Source of the DNA: an uncultured Lachnospiraceae bacterium
GTDB lineage: Bacteria; Bacillota; Clostridia; Lachnospirales; Lachnospiraceae
DNA: 64,000 nt
Assembly: GCA_944380185.1 (NCBI GenBank)
Contig: CALWGV010000028.1
Span: 1 to 64,000, forward strand
Direction: 5' to 3'
Positions 46,188 through 55,892 of this stretch are shown one piece after another. The position numbers were made by a program, and so were the translations under genes. The stretch's first letter is position 1; every line of letters starts with the position of its first letter. Below the pieces are notes generated by a model. That model made no database searches. It had not been told where the DNA came from and saw only the letters and a list, made by a program, of their open reading frames with translations.

Positions 46188-48710
46188 TCACATGGAACGT
46201 TTTCTATATCTGACCAGTATCCCCACTAATAATACGACAGAAAGGACGGAAAGTCCAGCCCCAAGGAAAATGCCCTGGGGATAAAATTGCGCTTCAATCT
46301 CGTGTACCCCTTCTCCCGCTTCGATTCCCAGAAACAATCCAAAGGCTTCGCTTGTCTGTGCCGGCGCTCCATCCACCAATACTCTCCAGCCTGTATCATA
46401 AGGTATGGCAAGGACAATCTGCTCGTTTTCCCTCACTTCGATCTGCCCCTTTAGCGTCATCCGCAATGCGCTCTCCGACTTGATCAGCCGTCCCTGCCGC
46501 CAGTCCTGTGCAGCCTTCATTTCGGCCAGTATATCTCTTTGCTCTGTGTAAAGGGCGCAGACCGCCGCGCTCTCTTGAAAGTGCACCTCTATTTCCAGCT
46601 GGTCACCTTCTTTGTATTCCCCCAGCAGCTGGAGAGAAGGACTGTAATATGAGGAATAGAATCCCACTCGTTCTCCATTCACATACATTTCTGCGTAGGG
46701 TGTGTTCCCCTGGGAATCTCTCTCCACTGCCAGATAAAGCGGGCCATCGTCCTCCACCATATAAGAGCCCGCATATGTTCTTTCGTCGGTCTGCCGCCAT
46801 ACGGCATCCTCCTTCTGAAAAACATCCTCATCAACCCCGGAAACAGCTTTCAGAATACGGTTCAGCTCCAATGCACTGTCGGCTCCGCCCCAGGCATCAG
46901 CCGCCTCTTTTCTGTCTGCACTCCAAATCAGAGAAAAGGCACTCTCATTTGTTTTTATCTCATTATCCGCATCGATCCGATAGCGCACGCCAAGCAAAGT
47001 ATCCAGCGCTGCGCTGGAGGGAACTGCCTCCCGCCAGTTGCAGATGCCCACTTTTGCCAGCCAGTCTTCCGTTCGCGCATCCTCCGCTGAGGAATAGAAG
47101 GAAATTCCCGCATAGTCGTAGATCATCGCATCGTTATATCCCCGGCGTCTCTCCTGCGCGATTTCCATGCGAAACAGATTTTCATCGGATGTCAGCACTG
47201 CATCCACCGCCTCCTGTGAAGAAGCAATTTTTTCCCCATAAGTGTCGACAGTATCCGCCTCATAGTGAATCGTCTGTACCCACACAAGCTTTCCATTGTG
47301 AAACACGTCGGCTACCGTTAAGATCATCAGTCCCAGCATCAGGATCTGACCGCCCTGCTGTCTCACCCATCCATTTTTTCTTTCCGCACCGCATGTAACT
47401 GCTTTTAATCGTCTTTGGATCAGAAGGACAACCATGATCGCCAATAAAATTCCCAGAGAAAACGCTGCATACAAAGATTCTGTGCCACCGAATTTCCATG
47501 CTGCTATAAGCATCGCAGACAAAATCCCGGCAGGAATAAAGATATCTCTGCCTCTCCTCCTTCTGTCCTCGCTTTCATCCGCAGCCATAATCAGCGAAAA
47601 ACCTTTTTCCGCGCAGATCAGAAGGAGAAAGCATACGATGAAAGAATACCTGTACGGGCACCCTGACGGCTCACGAAAGCCATGCCAGATTAAGTCCAGT
47701 GGTTTCACTGCCATTACAAGACCCATGAACAGCAAAAGGGCAAAGTATCTCCCCCTGTTCCTCGTCTCCTCCCGTGCCTTTCTTCTGGAGGTCAGATAAT
47801 ATATGGCAAAATACAGACTTCCTATTCCGCAAAAAATTTTAGGCGCTGAGGTGTTGGCAACCTCTTCGATGGTAAAAGAATGCAGAAAAAAGGAACGGCA
47901 CAATTCCCCTATTGAAAAATTCAGCTGTAGCGGCCACAGGGAAAAGGCCTCCCCCGCCTGCTCCGATGCATTTCTCAGAGCCATAAACTCCGGAAGCAGC
48001 ACACAGGCTGCCATTCCCCCAGCCAGAAGAGACGACCACATGTAACGCAGCAATGCCCTCTTTTTTTCGGAAAGAAAAACCCAGCCGGACAGAAAGAAGA
48101 CAACGGAGAAAAGGCACAGCATATAGCCGATATAATAACAGGTCGCCAGACTGTAGGCAAGGCTGAGCACATATAACGTCGGTCTTTTCCCCTGGAATAT
48201 TCTCTCAATTCCTGCCGCCACAAGAGGGAGCGCAATCACTCCGTCCAGCCACATAATATTGTATCCATAGGCGAACGCATAACCGCTCAGCCCATAAACT
48301 ATGGAAAAGACAGCCGTATGCCACTTTGGTTCTTTACGCTGATTCAGGTATGCCTGAAATGCAGCGCTGCCGGCACATAGCTTCATGACATAAATCAAAG
48401 TATAGGCAACGGGCATCTGCACCTTATCAAAAAAAAGGACAATCAGGTGAAAAGGGCTCAGCAGATAGTAACCCACTATAGCCGCCATATTGTTCCCCAG
48501 CGTAGTTGAAAAGCTGTACCAAATGCTGCGTTCTCCGCTAAGCACCTCTTTCCAATAAACCAGATAATCAATATACTGCCAGTTTCCATCCCAGAAGACC
48601 AGAGACTTTTCACCAAAAGGCCATATGCCCAGAAGAGCTGCAATTACGGTCAGCAGAATCAGCGTCCCCATGGCCGCGCCCAGGCATAACCATAATTTTT
48701 TGTGCTTCAC
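46188..48710 (-). CDS. YfhO-family membrane glycosyltransferase
   Basis: An 840-residue YfhO-type protein, the second in the window. TM1 (about 7-29) is followed by LVFWDGNWQYIDYLVYWKE (Asp41), the YfhO acidic loop; GLSGYAFAYGYNIMWLD near residue 140 matches the second block. About 13 helices, then an outside domain (about 490-810) with beta-rich parts, a last helix and a basic RYRKRSM tail. The start is GTG 48710 with AAGGAG upstream; GTGA overlaps the preceding gene. It lies downstream of GtrA and GtrB genes, giving the full GtrA-CsbB-YfhO set known from Bacillus surface-polymer glycosylation. Confidence 0.83.
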   Translation of the reverse strand: MKHKKLWLCLGAAMGTLILLTVIAALLGIWPFGEKSLVFWDGNWQYIDYLVYWKEVLSGERSIWYSFSTTLGNNMAAIVGYYLLSPFHLIVLFFDKVQMPVAYTLIYVMKLCAGSAAFQAYLNQRKEPKWHTAVFSIVYGLSGYAFAYGYNIMWLDGVIALPLVAAGIERIFQGKRPTLYVLSLAYSLATCYYIGYMLCLFSVVFFLSGWVFLSEKKRALLRYMWSSLLAGGMAACVLLPEFMALRNASEQAGEAFSLWPLQLNFSIGELCRSFFLHSFTIEEVANTSAPKIFCGIGSLYFAIYYLTSRRKAREETRNRGRYFALLLFMGLVMAVKPLDLIWHGFREPSGCPYRYSFIVCFLLLICAEKGFSLIMAADESEDRRRRGRDIFIPAGILSAMLIAAWKFGGTESLYAAFSLGILLAIMVVLLIQRRLKAVTCGAERKNGWVRQQGGQILMLGLMILTVADVFHNGKLVWVQTIHYEADTVDTYGEKIASSQEAVDAVLTSDENLFRMEIAQERRRGYNDAMIYDYAGISFYSSAEDARTEDWLAKVGICNWREAVPSSAALDTLLGVRYRIDADNEIKTNESAFSLIWSADRKEAADAWGGADSALELNRILKAVSGVDEDVFQKEDAVWRQTDERTYAGSYMVEDDGPLYLAVERDSQGNTPYAEMYVNGERVGFYSSYYSPSLQLLGEYKEGDQLEIEVHFQESAAVCALYTEQRDILAEMKAAQDWRQGRLIKSESALRMTLKGQIEVRENEQIVLAIPYDTGWRVLVDGAPAQTSEAFGLFLGIEAGEGVHEIEAQFYPQGIFLGAGLSVLSVVLLVGILVRYRKRSM

Positions 48711-49549
48711 CCTGAGGCTCCTTCCAATTTCAAAATCACATATGTGTCAGTTTCCGCCATCCATGTCAATCCCTGCGAATATAAATACGGCATATTCGGG
48801 TATGTCTTCTTTACCACTACGTAATCCGTATCCAGATACGATAAGGCCCCCTGGAATTCTGCCCCCTCGATTTCCTTTTCCCGGTACAGAACCTGATAGA
48901 TATGCATCTGAGACAGCATATTGGGCGGGAAACGGTCTTTGTAATCGGTATCCGCCTGGGACTCCATATACGAAATATCCGAGTAGGCCAGCGCCAGTTG
49001 AATGGACGGATCATACTGCCCCATCAACACAATCAGATCGAAATCCATCGCTGCCCTGGGTTCGGCATCCTCGCTGTCCTCATGGATAAGTTCACTTATC
49101 TCTATCAGCTCATCCGGTACTTTATACAGATTTTCCGCCATTGTCAGTCCTCTTGCCAGGATCGACTTTCCCGGAAAAGCAAGCAGCGCAGCCATACAGA
49201 CAATAAGAACAGCACGTCCCCACCTGTGCTTAATCTTTTCCTCCAAACTGACAGCCAGCCAGCTAATCAGCACAGTAAAAGGAAGAAGCCAGATAAATCG
49301 ATAATATTCATCATCCATATCGAGGACATCGACGATTTTCGTGATCAGAAGCGGATTGTACACCGTAAGCGCCAGCAATAGGAAATATCCCAGCGCTCCT
49401 TTTTCCCACTGTCCCTGCCGCCGCCAAGTCAAAAAAACCATGTAGAGCAGCGCGGCTGCAAAAAACAGATAAAACACGCCTTCTCCCTGGAACCGGCGGA
49501 AACATTCCGCCACAAATTCCCATCCCCATTCTGAAACCTGAATATTCAT
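48707..49549 (-). CDS. C-terminal half of an interrupted GT-C protein
   Basis: A 280-residue protein with about four helices followed by an outside domain (about 130-280). DDEYYRFIWLLPF is a motif often seen at the end of the membrane part of large GT-C enzymes. It lies in the same frame as the 49565 gene, separated by one TAG and five sense codons. AAGGAAG precedes ATG 49549, so separate translation is possible. Read through, the two would make a 644-residue protein. On its own it lacks the acidic catalytic loop, so it is probably either half of a broken gene or a partner subunit. Confidence 0.6.
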   Translation of the reverse strand: MNIQVSEWGWEFVAECFRRFQGEGVFYLFFAAALLYMVFLTWRRQGQWEKGALGYFLLLALTVYNPLLITKIVDVLDMDDEYYRFIWLLPFTVLISWLAVSLEEKIKHRWGRAVLIVCMAALLAFPGKSILARGLTMAENLYKVPDELIEISELIHEDSEDAEPRAAMDFDLIVLMGQYDPSIQLALAYSDISYMESQADTDYKDRFPPNMLSQMHIYQVLYREKEIEGAEFQGALSYLDTDYVVVKKTYPNMPYLYSQGLTWMAETDTYVILKLEGASG

Positions 49550-49564
49550 CGGCCGTCTTCCTTT

Positions 49565-50641
49565 CTATCGGCTGGTATATATATACAGCAGGCCCAATCG
49601 ATTTAGCAAATAGCAGGCCAGAACGACGCCTGCCGGCACCATACATGCCATGCTGCAAAGCACGACCCGAAAATGGCGCGTCCGCACCCATTGTACAACA
49701 GCGAAAATACCCAGGGCAGCGGGAACCAGGAACATTGCCGATGATGAAACAGCGACGGCTCCCCATGAAACAATAAATAAACCTTCCCACTCTATTTTTC
49801 CCGCACTTCGGAACAGACGAATAAACCAGTAAAACAAAAATGGAGCGACGACAGCTCCTGCGATCGCCTTTCCCTCATACGTCCGAAGCAGTACAAAGGC
49901 AGAAGACGTATAATCACTGAAGGTGCACAGATTGATCAGAAAACCAAATCCCAAAAACAACGCTTTGGCTCTGGGATTCCCAGGGAAAAAGAAATCGGCA
50001 AAACAGGAGTATATTAAATTCAGCAGAATGGTCACCACAATTACCATAACCGTCTTCGTTTCAATTAACGGATGAAGAGAAAACAACTGGCAAAACACAG
50101 CGTCATTCATGTGGTATGTCGCCAGGCAATGCTTCAGATCAAAGGTTTCGAAAGCTGCTCCCAGAAGGGGATTGATCGTATTGATCGTATTATGATAGAC
50201 CGAATAGGATACACTTCCCACGTAATAAGTGGCATCCCAATAGCTGGAATAGATAAGAGAAACCGCCAGAACGTTTGCGAGAACAATCGCCACCGCTGCC
50301 AGCCGCCACAATCGCTCATACACGGTTTTGCCGCAGACATTTCTCCATAGGTCCCGAAATATCCGCCCCCAGACTTTATGATTTTTCCAGACAGAAAACA
50401 GCACGATTCCCAGAGCCAGCACCGTCCAGAGCAGCGTCAGACGGCTCAGAGGCTGTAACGCAAACATCAGCGGAATCGTAATAATCTGAAAAATAATATG
50501 ATACAAAAAAAAGCCAATTAATACTGTCAGGCCAACGGATTTTCCGCCTCTGTCTTTTCTGCAGGTAATCAGACTTCCAAAAGAAAAAAACAGGATAAAA
50601 TAAGTACATAAGACAATCATACTCTTTATCCAGTTATCCAT
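49565..50641 (-). CDS. DUF6077-like N-terminal half of an interrupted GT-C protein
   Basis: A 358-residue membrane protein with about nine helices. IYSSYWDATYYVGSVSYS (Asp136) is an acidic outside loop, and ATYHMNDAVFCQLFS follows. The pattern recalls DUF6077 proteins, by memory only. It ends LLYIYTSR at a TAG (49567-49565), and the next gene continues in the same frame five codons later. A TA-repeat of ten bases precedes the stop. RBS GGGAGAGAACAG lies before ATG 50641. It follows the GtrB-like synthase gene, its likely donor supplier. Confidence 0.6.
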   Translation of the reverse strand: MDNWIKSMIVLCTYFILFFSFGSLITCRKDRGGKSVGLTVLIGFFLYHIIFQIITIPLMFALQPLSRLTLLWTVLALGIVLFSVWKNHKVWGRIFRDLWRNVCGKTVYERLWRLAAVAIVLANVLAVSLIYSSYWDATYYVGSVSYSVYHNTINTINPLLGAAFETFDLKHCLATYHMNDAVFCQLFSLHPLIETKTVMVIVVTILLNLIYSCFADFFFPGNPRAKALFLGFGFLINLCTFSDYTSSAFVLLRTYEGKAIAGAVVAPFLFYWFIRLFRSAGKIEWEGLFIVSWGAVAVSSSAMFLVPAALGIFAVVQWVRTRHFRVVLCSMACMVPAGVVLACYLLNRLGLLYIYTSR

Positions 50642-50678
50642 TCGCTGTTCTCTCCCTTCCTTTTGCTTGCAGTCTTTT

Positions 50679-51644
50679 TCACTTCAGCCGTGCTTCCTCA
50701 ATGATATATCTGGGCCTTGCTTTCGTTTCATTATAAATTTTCCCGATATATTCCCCTACTACACCGATGCAGAGGATCTGTGCTCCGCCGAAAAAGCAAA
50801 TCAGGACCGCCAGGGTGGCCCACCCCGCCACAGTCTGCCCGGCCAGCCCTCCCACGATCACGTAAATCAGATAGATAAAGCTTAATAGTGAGATTATCAT
50901 CCCGCAAACGGTGATCAGCCGCAGCGGTTTGACGCTGCAGGAGGTGATTCCCTCAATGGCAAAGGAGATCATTTTACCGAGAGGATATTTGGACTCCCCG
51001 GCGAATCGTTCCTCGCGCACATACTCTACCGTAGCCGTCTGAAAGCCGATCATCGGGATAATTCCCCGCAGGAAAAGGTTGACCTCTTTAAATTTTGCCA
51101 GCTCATCCAGGGCTCTTTTGGTCATCAGACGATAATCCGCATGATTGTACACCGTCTCCACGCCCATGGCCGCCATCAGACGATAGAAAGCCAGTGCCGT
51201 GTATTTTTTAAAAAACGAATCCTTTTTGCGCGAGCTGCGCACACCATATACGATATCGGCGCCTTTCTTATATTCGTCCACAAAACGATCCACCGCATGG
51301 ATATCATCCTGAAGATCTGCATCCATGGAAATAACAATATCCGCATATTTTCTGGCGGTCATCAGTCCCGCTAACAGTGCGTTCTGATGGCCGCGGTTGT
51401 GCGCCAGGCTGATCCCCGATACATATGGATTTTCTTCACACAGTCTGCAGATAATCTCCCAGGTCCTGTCTTTTGATCCGTCATTTACCAACAGAAAACG
51501 GCTGTTTGAAGCAACTTGTTTTTGTTCGATCATCCCGTCTATTTTCTCTGTCAGCCGCCGCACGGTCTCCTCGATGACCGCTTCTTCGTTATAACAAGGA
51601 ATCACTATATACAAAATTGGATTTTCTTTTACTTGGGCCGCCAT
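50679..51644 (-). CDS. GtrB/CsbB-like polyprenyl-phosphate glycosyltransferase
   Basis: A 321-residue GT2 with two C-terminal helices. LYIVIPCYNEEAVI, LVNDGSKDRTWEI and ISMDADLQDDIHAV are the donor and metal motifs, and YNHADYRLMTKRA and GESKYPLGKM the group signatures. Helices lie at about 240-262 and 270-295, ending GEYIGKIYNETKARPRY. The VNDGSKD form is typical of CsbB-type enzymes. TGAGGAGGAAATC precedes ATG 51644. Two genes upstream in transcription lies GtrA; downstream are the DUF6077-like and YfhO genes, so this is probably the donor synthase of that set. Confidence 0.9.
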   Translation of the reverse strand: MAAQVKENPILYIVIPCYNEEAVIEETVRRLTEKIDGMIEQKQVASNSRFLLVNDGSKDRTWEIICRLCEENPYVSGISLAHNRGHQNALLAGLMTARKYADIVISMDADLQDDIHAVDRFVDEYKKGADIVYGVRSSRKKDSFFKKYTALAFYRLMAAMGVETVYNHADYRLMTKRALDELAKFKEVNLFLRGIIPMIGFQTATVEYVREERFAGESKYPLGKMISFAIEGITSCSVKPLRLITVCGMIISLLSFIYLIYVIVGGLAGQTVAGWATLAVLICFFGGAQILCIGVVGEYIGKIYNETKARPRYIIEEARLK

Positions 51645-51667
51645 GATTTCCTCCTCATAACCGGTAT

Positions 51668-52462
51668 CTATTTGCTGTAAGTATCGTATGCCTTCTTATA
51701 AAATACCATAATCAGACGGACCATCCATTCCGGCCAAAATTTCCGGAACATGGAGATATCGTCGTTGATTCTCAGATGGTTTTCAATAAACTCTTTGCTG
51801 GTGGCTCCATCATGGACGCGGTAGTAGGTAAGCGGCTGATCAGCGTAGACGAAGCGCCCCGGCTGGCATGCAAATTTATAGAAGGTATCCCAGTCCAAAT
51901 TATATTTGTACACGGAGGTAAAGACATCTGCGCCTAACATTTCTTTATGATAGGTCACCGACGGACAGCAGATACTGTTGCCCAGACATAACACTCGCTT
52001 TTTCCACCAAATCTTGTTCGCTAAACGCGCACTCTTTAGAGGAGTCCGAAGCAAACGACGGATCTTGCTGTTTATATCCCTCTTTCCGATCCTTCCTCCC
52101 TTGATGGGCAGATAATCCGTCAGAAAAAGACTGACATCCTCATACTTTGCGCACATTTCCAACATTATCCTGGCGTAATCGGGGTGATACTGATCATCCT
52201 GATGAGCGATTGTCACATAGTCTGCCTGTGCCTTATCATACGCAAAATTCCAGTCATCCTGTATATCGCTTTTTCCCTGCCGCACATAGTAAGGAATCTC
52301 ATATTTTTTCGCCAGGTTCTCAATAAACTCACTGGGCGTGGAAGTAGCCAGCAGTATGTTCGTCTTTACCGTCTGCGCCTTCAGCGACTGAATACAATTT
52401 TCCAGATACGGAGAATCCTTATAGGCACAGATGGCAAAACAATGTGTTATCGATGATTTCAT
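51668..52462 (-). CDS. GT2-like glycosyltransferase
   Basis: A 264-residue protein. THCFAICAYKDSPYLENC and ATSTPSEFIENLAKKY form the donor-binding part, and VTIAHQDDQYHPDY holds the acidic HQDD metal motif. KKRVLCLGNSICCPSVTY and DWDTFYKFACQPGRF recur, with changes, in the partial gene at 63421-64000 (CLCLGNSISCPMTTY), so the two are paralogues. ATGA overlap with the GtrA stop. No helices. It probably adds a sugar in the cytoplasm. Confidence 0.8.
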   Translation of the reverse strand: MKSSITHCFAICAYKDSPYLENCIQSLKAQTVKTNILLATSTPSEFIENLAKKYEIPYYVRQGKSDIQDDWNFAYDKAQADYVTIAHQDDQYHPDYARIMLEMCAKYEDVSLFLTDYLPIKGGRIGKRDINSKIRRLLRTPLKSARLANKIWWKKRVLCLGNSICCPSVTYHKEMLGADVFTSVYKYNLDWDTFYKFACQPGRFVYADQPLTYYRVHDGATSKEFIENHLRINDDISMFRKFWPEWMVRLIMVFYKKAYDTYSK

Positions 52463-52872
52463 TTTTTCTCTCCTCGAAACGCCCAGAATTTATTCAGCAC
52501 AAAATTGAGCGGAATCGTCACCAGCAGATTGATAATCGGTGCAATTTTATCGGAAATATGCAGCCCGTCTACCCACAAAGCCAAGAGCACTGTGGAGAGA
52601 GCCAGAGTAAAACCATAGCTGACAAATACTCTAACCACAGATCTGCCTGTGCTTCGCACTTCACCTTCCGCCTTTTTGAATACATAACGGTTATTCCAAA
52701 AATAGGCATTAATCGTTCCCAAGACAAAGCCGGCTGCATTGGCTGCCACGTAATGGACACCTAACGCCAATCCCAGATAGTAAACGACAAGAGAAATCAG
52801 TGTATTGGAAATTCCAACAAATCCAAATTTAATAAACTGCACAGCAAGCTTCCACAGGCTTCTGTCCTGCAT
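52459..52872 (-). CDS. GtrA-family membrane protein
   Basis: A 137-residue protein with four helices, the size of GtrA/GtcA. FIKFGFVGISNTLISLVVYY and GTINAYFWNNRYVFK are family signatures, and LNFVLNKFWAF closes it. GtrA proteins are thought to flip polyprenyl-phosphate sugars across the membrane for a GT-C enzyme. It is the only GtrA in the window although five synthases are present. TGATG overlaps the fusion gene's stop; GTG 52875 with GGAGG seven bases upstream is an alternative start. Confidence 0.9.
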   Translation of the reverse strand: MQDRSLWKLAVQFIKFGFVGISNTLISLVVYYLGLALGVHYVAANAAGFVLGTINAYFWNNRYVFKKAEGEVRSTGRSVVRVFVSYGFTLALSTVLLALWVDGLHISDKIAPIINLLVTIPLNFVLNKFWAFRGEKK

Positions 52873-55800
52873 CACGTAAAGTCCTCCCTCACCTTATCCC
52901 ACAGGGCATCCATGCTGAAATGCTCCCGAATATAGCTCTGGGTGCGGCAGGATATCTCCGCCAGCCCTTCTGTATCCCGATAGAGCTCCACCGTGCGGCT
53001 GGCAAAAGCTTTCGCCTCATCCTCCACCGCTACCACATTTCTCACCTCAGGGATGCCTTCGGCGCCGATAGAGGTAGTAATCATCGGGATGCCGTTGTAG
53101 ATGGACTCGATAACCTTGCCCTTGACGCCTGCGCCGAAGCGCAGAGGGCAGACTACCAGACGGCACCCGTCATAGAGACGGGTAAGCTCCTCGTCGCTGA
53201 CAAATCCCTTTACTTCGATAGGCCCCGGTCCTCCGCTCCCATCCGTGCCGTTTAGCTCCGTAATCTCCCTGGGCGCCCGGGAACCGACGATATAGAAGGG
53301 TACCCGATCAGCCTCAGCCCCAAGTTTTTCCCGAATCAGAGGATAAATTTCTTTCACAAACCACAAAACAGCGTCCGCATTGGGCCTATGCCCAAAGCCT
53401 CCCACAAACAGGAATCCTTTTCTGGCTGCAAAATCCTGAGGAATCTGATCACGAAACACATCATAGCTGTAGACCGACACGCTCTTTACCGGGATATTGG
53501 GATCCACCTTGCGAATCTCCTCCTCCTCCATGGTAGAAGGGTAGTAAACCGCCTCACAGTTGTGCATGATGGAAAATTCCAGCTTGCGCCAGTGCTCAGA
53601 CTCTTCTTTTTTCGTTTTATCCCCGGTCAGGGCATATTCCCTGCCCTCACGCAGATAGTGGAGATCGTGCCCGTAGTAGATGCAGCGGATATTGGTATGC
53701 TCCCGGATAAACTCCAGATATTTCACCGTGATATGGGGACGATTTAAGAAAGCAAAATCGATATACTCTCCGTTGGTCTCGATCCACTGCAAAATCCGGC
53801 CATCCCGGAATTCGTCGCCGTAGAGAACCTCCACGCCCAGCTGCTCCAGGGCACTGGTGTAGGGCTCTTCGTGGTTGAAATTATCTCCGATAAACTTGAC
53901 CACATAGCCGTGCTTCAAAAACATCCGGATAAACTGATAGGTACTGCGTGATCCGGCGTCCCGGTCAAACTGCGGCACATAGTGATCGATGACCAGGATG
54001 GTCTTCCTCCCCTGAGAGCGCTCCCTGGCCTCAAAAAGAGCCGGCGGATCGCTGTAATCCGTCTGCAGGGCGAATTCCTCCGCCCATTTTTCCCGGAGCT
54101 TTACGCTGTTTTCCACCTGATATCTCTTGATGCCGCTGCCGGTGTCGGTGCCGTTGCTGACACCCTCGTAGTGAACCACCACCGACTGAGGCTGATAGAC
54201 CACCCGGTAGCCCGCATCGCGCACGGCAAAGGCCAGATCTGCATCCTCACAGTAGGCCGGGGCAAAGCGCTCATCAAACCCGCCCAGCTCCTTCCACAAG
54301 GACACAGGCAGCATAATGGAGGCGCCGGAGATATAATCCACATCCTTCACATAGTTATACGCGGCCTTGTCCGGATCGTCAAAACGTCCGTAATTCCAGC
54401 CGGTGCCGTTGCTCCACAGGATGCCGCCGGCCTCCTGCAGTCTTCCGTCGGGGTAAACTAACTTAGACCCCACCATACCGATGGACGGGTCCGACTGGGT
54501 AAGACGCACCAGACTGGAAAGCCAGCCGGGCTGCACGCGAGTGTCATTATTCAGAAACAGAATATATTTTCCTCGGGCAAGTTCTGCCGCCAGATTGCAG
54601 TTCTTTAAGAAGCCCAGATTCTCCGGCGTCCGGCTGATGCGGATGCCCTTTACTTTCTCGTGCAGCCGCACCGTGTCGTCGGTGGACTGATCGTCCGCCA
54701 GGATGACCTCATAAGTCACATCCTTCGTGTTCTCCAGGATGGATTCCAAACAGTGATAGGTATAATCCACCTGGTTGTAGGCAGGAATCACGATGGAAAC
54801 GGCAGGTTCCGCCACCGTTTCAAAGCGCAGAGACTTTTTGCCCTTTATCGAACCGCTGCCGGGCTTATCTGCCGCGCCGGCGGCCTTTCCTCCTGCCGTG
54901 CCCGCCTCTGCCGTCGTCACGGTTTTTTCTGGAGTCAACTTTTTACCGGTATGATACAGGGCCTTGGCCGCCCGGTAAACCGGTCCCGCGCCGAATTTCT
55001 TGGCAATACTCTTGACCCTGCTGTACTTATCGATGATCTCCTGCTGCCCGGCAATCAGACCATTCAGGTTCTGGATATGGTTCTCCTTGAGCTGCACCGC
55101 TGTATTCAGCGACTGGATCTGCACGTCATAATCGTAGATCGTCTTGGCAAAATCCATGGATTTTTTCGCATAGCGGTCTACATAGGTGTAGCAATTATTT
55201 TCACCGTGGACATACTCCTGAAAGGACTTCTCCATCTTGGCATACTGAATGGCCATGGGGCGGCTGATGCCGCATCGCTCCAGCAGACCCGTGCAGTCCA
55301 TCTTCCCTTCGAACAGACTTTCATGATGGCGATAAAAATAGAGCAGGATGCGATAGCGCACAAAATCCACCGGGATCGGAAAATCAAAAACCCATTCATA
55401 GTCCAGACACTGAAGTTTCTCCTCCTGGACCATAATGTTCTCAAAAAGCATATCGATATTGGACACAAGAAATGCCGGCCCCTCCGCTCTTTTTACAGGT
55501 CCGAAGATTTCAGTAAATTTTTCCGTTTTTTCGAAAGGAGCAAGTCCTTTATCCTCGACAGCCAGAATCCGGTCAAGGGCTTCCCGCAGCACAGAGACTG
55601 CATCCTCACCTCCGCGGATTTTCTCATCCAGGAGCTCGTCCAGGGTAGGAGCCTCCAAATAGGCGTAGCGCATCACATCGCCATGAAATTCCGGCTCCAG
55701 GAAGGACACGTTGCGGTAGATAGAACTCAGCTGTCTGAAGCTTTCGGCGAAACGCCGGATATGCACTGCCCCCTCTGGACGCAGCGCTTCCTTTTCCACG

Positions 55801-55892
55801 AAGCGCACGCCGTTCTCCTCACGGATCTGCGTCTTGATCTGAAAGGCCTCCCGACGCATTTTATTGTATTTAACATACTGAATCTGTTTCAT
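52872..55892 (-). CDS. Kinase-like / coiled-coil / GT2 / GT4 fusion protein
   Basis: A 1006-residue protein. Residues 1-240 look like a small-molecule kinase fold: FVEKEAL gives Lys34, the hinge YLEAPTLDELL follows near 78, NIDMLFENIMV gives Asp147 and Asn152 (the D-x4-N catalytic loop), and LDYEW gives Asp164 (the DFG-like Asp). Residues about 245-300 are helical with heptad character. A GT2 domain (about 364-600) has VSIVIPAYNQVDYT, LFLNND and a CEDAD motif at 548-552. A GT4 domain (about 630-1006) ends with RFGAGVKGKVIESIYNG. It overlaps the methyltransferase by ATGA. Next to Wzm/Wzt, this suggests chain extension plus capping, as in WbdA/WbdD. The kinase call is inference. Confidence 0.75.
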   Translation of the reverse strand: MKQIQYVKYNKMRREAFQIKTQIREENGVRFVEKEALRPEGAVHIRRFAESFRQLSSIYRNVSFLEPEFHGDVMRYAYLEAPTLDELLDEKIRGGEDAVSVLREALDRILAVEDKGLAPFEKTEKFTEIFGPVKRAEGPAFLVSNIDMLFENIMVQEEKLQCLDYEWVFDFPIPVDFVRYRILLYFYRHHESLFEGKMDCTGLLERCGISRPMAIQYAKMEKSFQEYVHGENNCYTYVDRYAKKSMDFAKTIYDYDVQIQSLNTAVQLKENHIQNLNGLIAGQQEIIDKYSRVKSIAKKFGAGPVYRAAKALYHTGKKLTPEKTVTTAEAGTAGGKAAGAADKPGSGSIKGKKSLRFETVAEPAVSIVIPAYNQVDYTYHCLESILENTKDVTYEVILADDQSTDDTVRLHEKVKGIRISRTPENLGFLKNCNLAAELARGKYILFLNNDTRVQPGWLSSLVRLTQSDPSIGMVGSKLVYPDGRLQEAGGILWSNGTGWNYGRFDDPDKAAYNYVKDVDYISGASIMLPVSLWKELGGFDERFAPAYCEDADLAFAVRDAGYRVVYQPQSVVVHYEGVSNGTDTGSGIKRYQVENSVKLREKWAEEFALQTDYSDPPALFEARERSQGRKTILVIDHYVPQFDRDAGSRSTYQFIRMFLKHGYVVKFIGDNFNHEEPYTSALEQLGVEVLYGDEFRDGRILQWIETNGEYIDFAFLNRPHITVKYLEFIREHTNIRCIYYGHDLHYLREGREYALTGDKTKKEESEHWRKLEFSIMHNCEAVYYPSTMEEEEIRKVDPNIPVKSVSVYSYDVFRDQIPQDFAARKGFLFVGGFGHRPNADAVLWFVKEIYPLIREKLGAEADRVPFYIVGSRAPREITELNGTDGSGGPGPIEVKGFVSDEELTRLYDGCRLVVCPLRFGAGVKGKVIESIYNGIPMITTSIGAEGIPEVRNVVAVEDEAKAFASRTVELYRDTEGLAEISCRTQSYIREHFSMDALWDKVREDFT

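Noticed and set aside
49565..49567. TAG read as pyrrolysine
   Set aside because: No sign of a pyl system in the window and no reason for pyrrolysine in a GT-C protein; nonsense mutation or gene fission is simpler.
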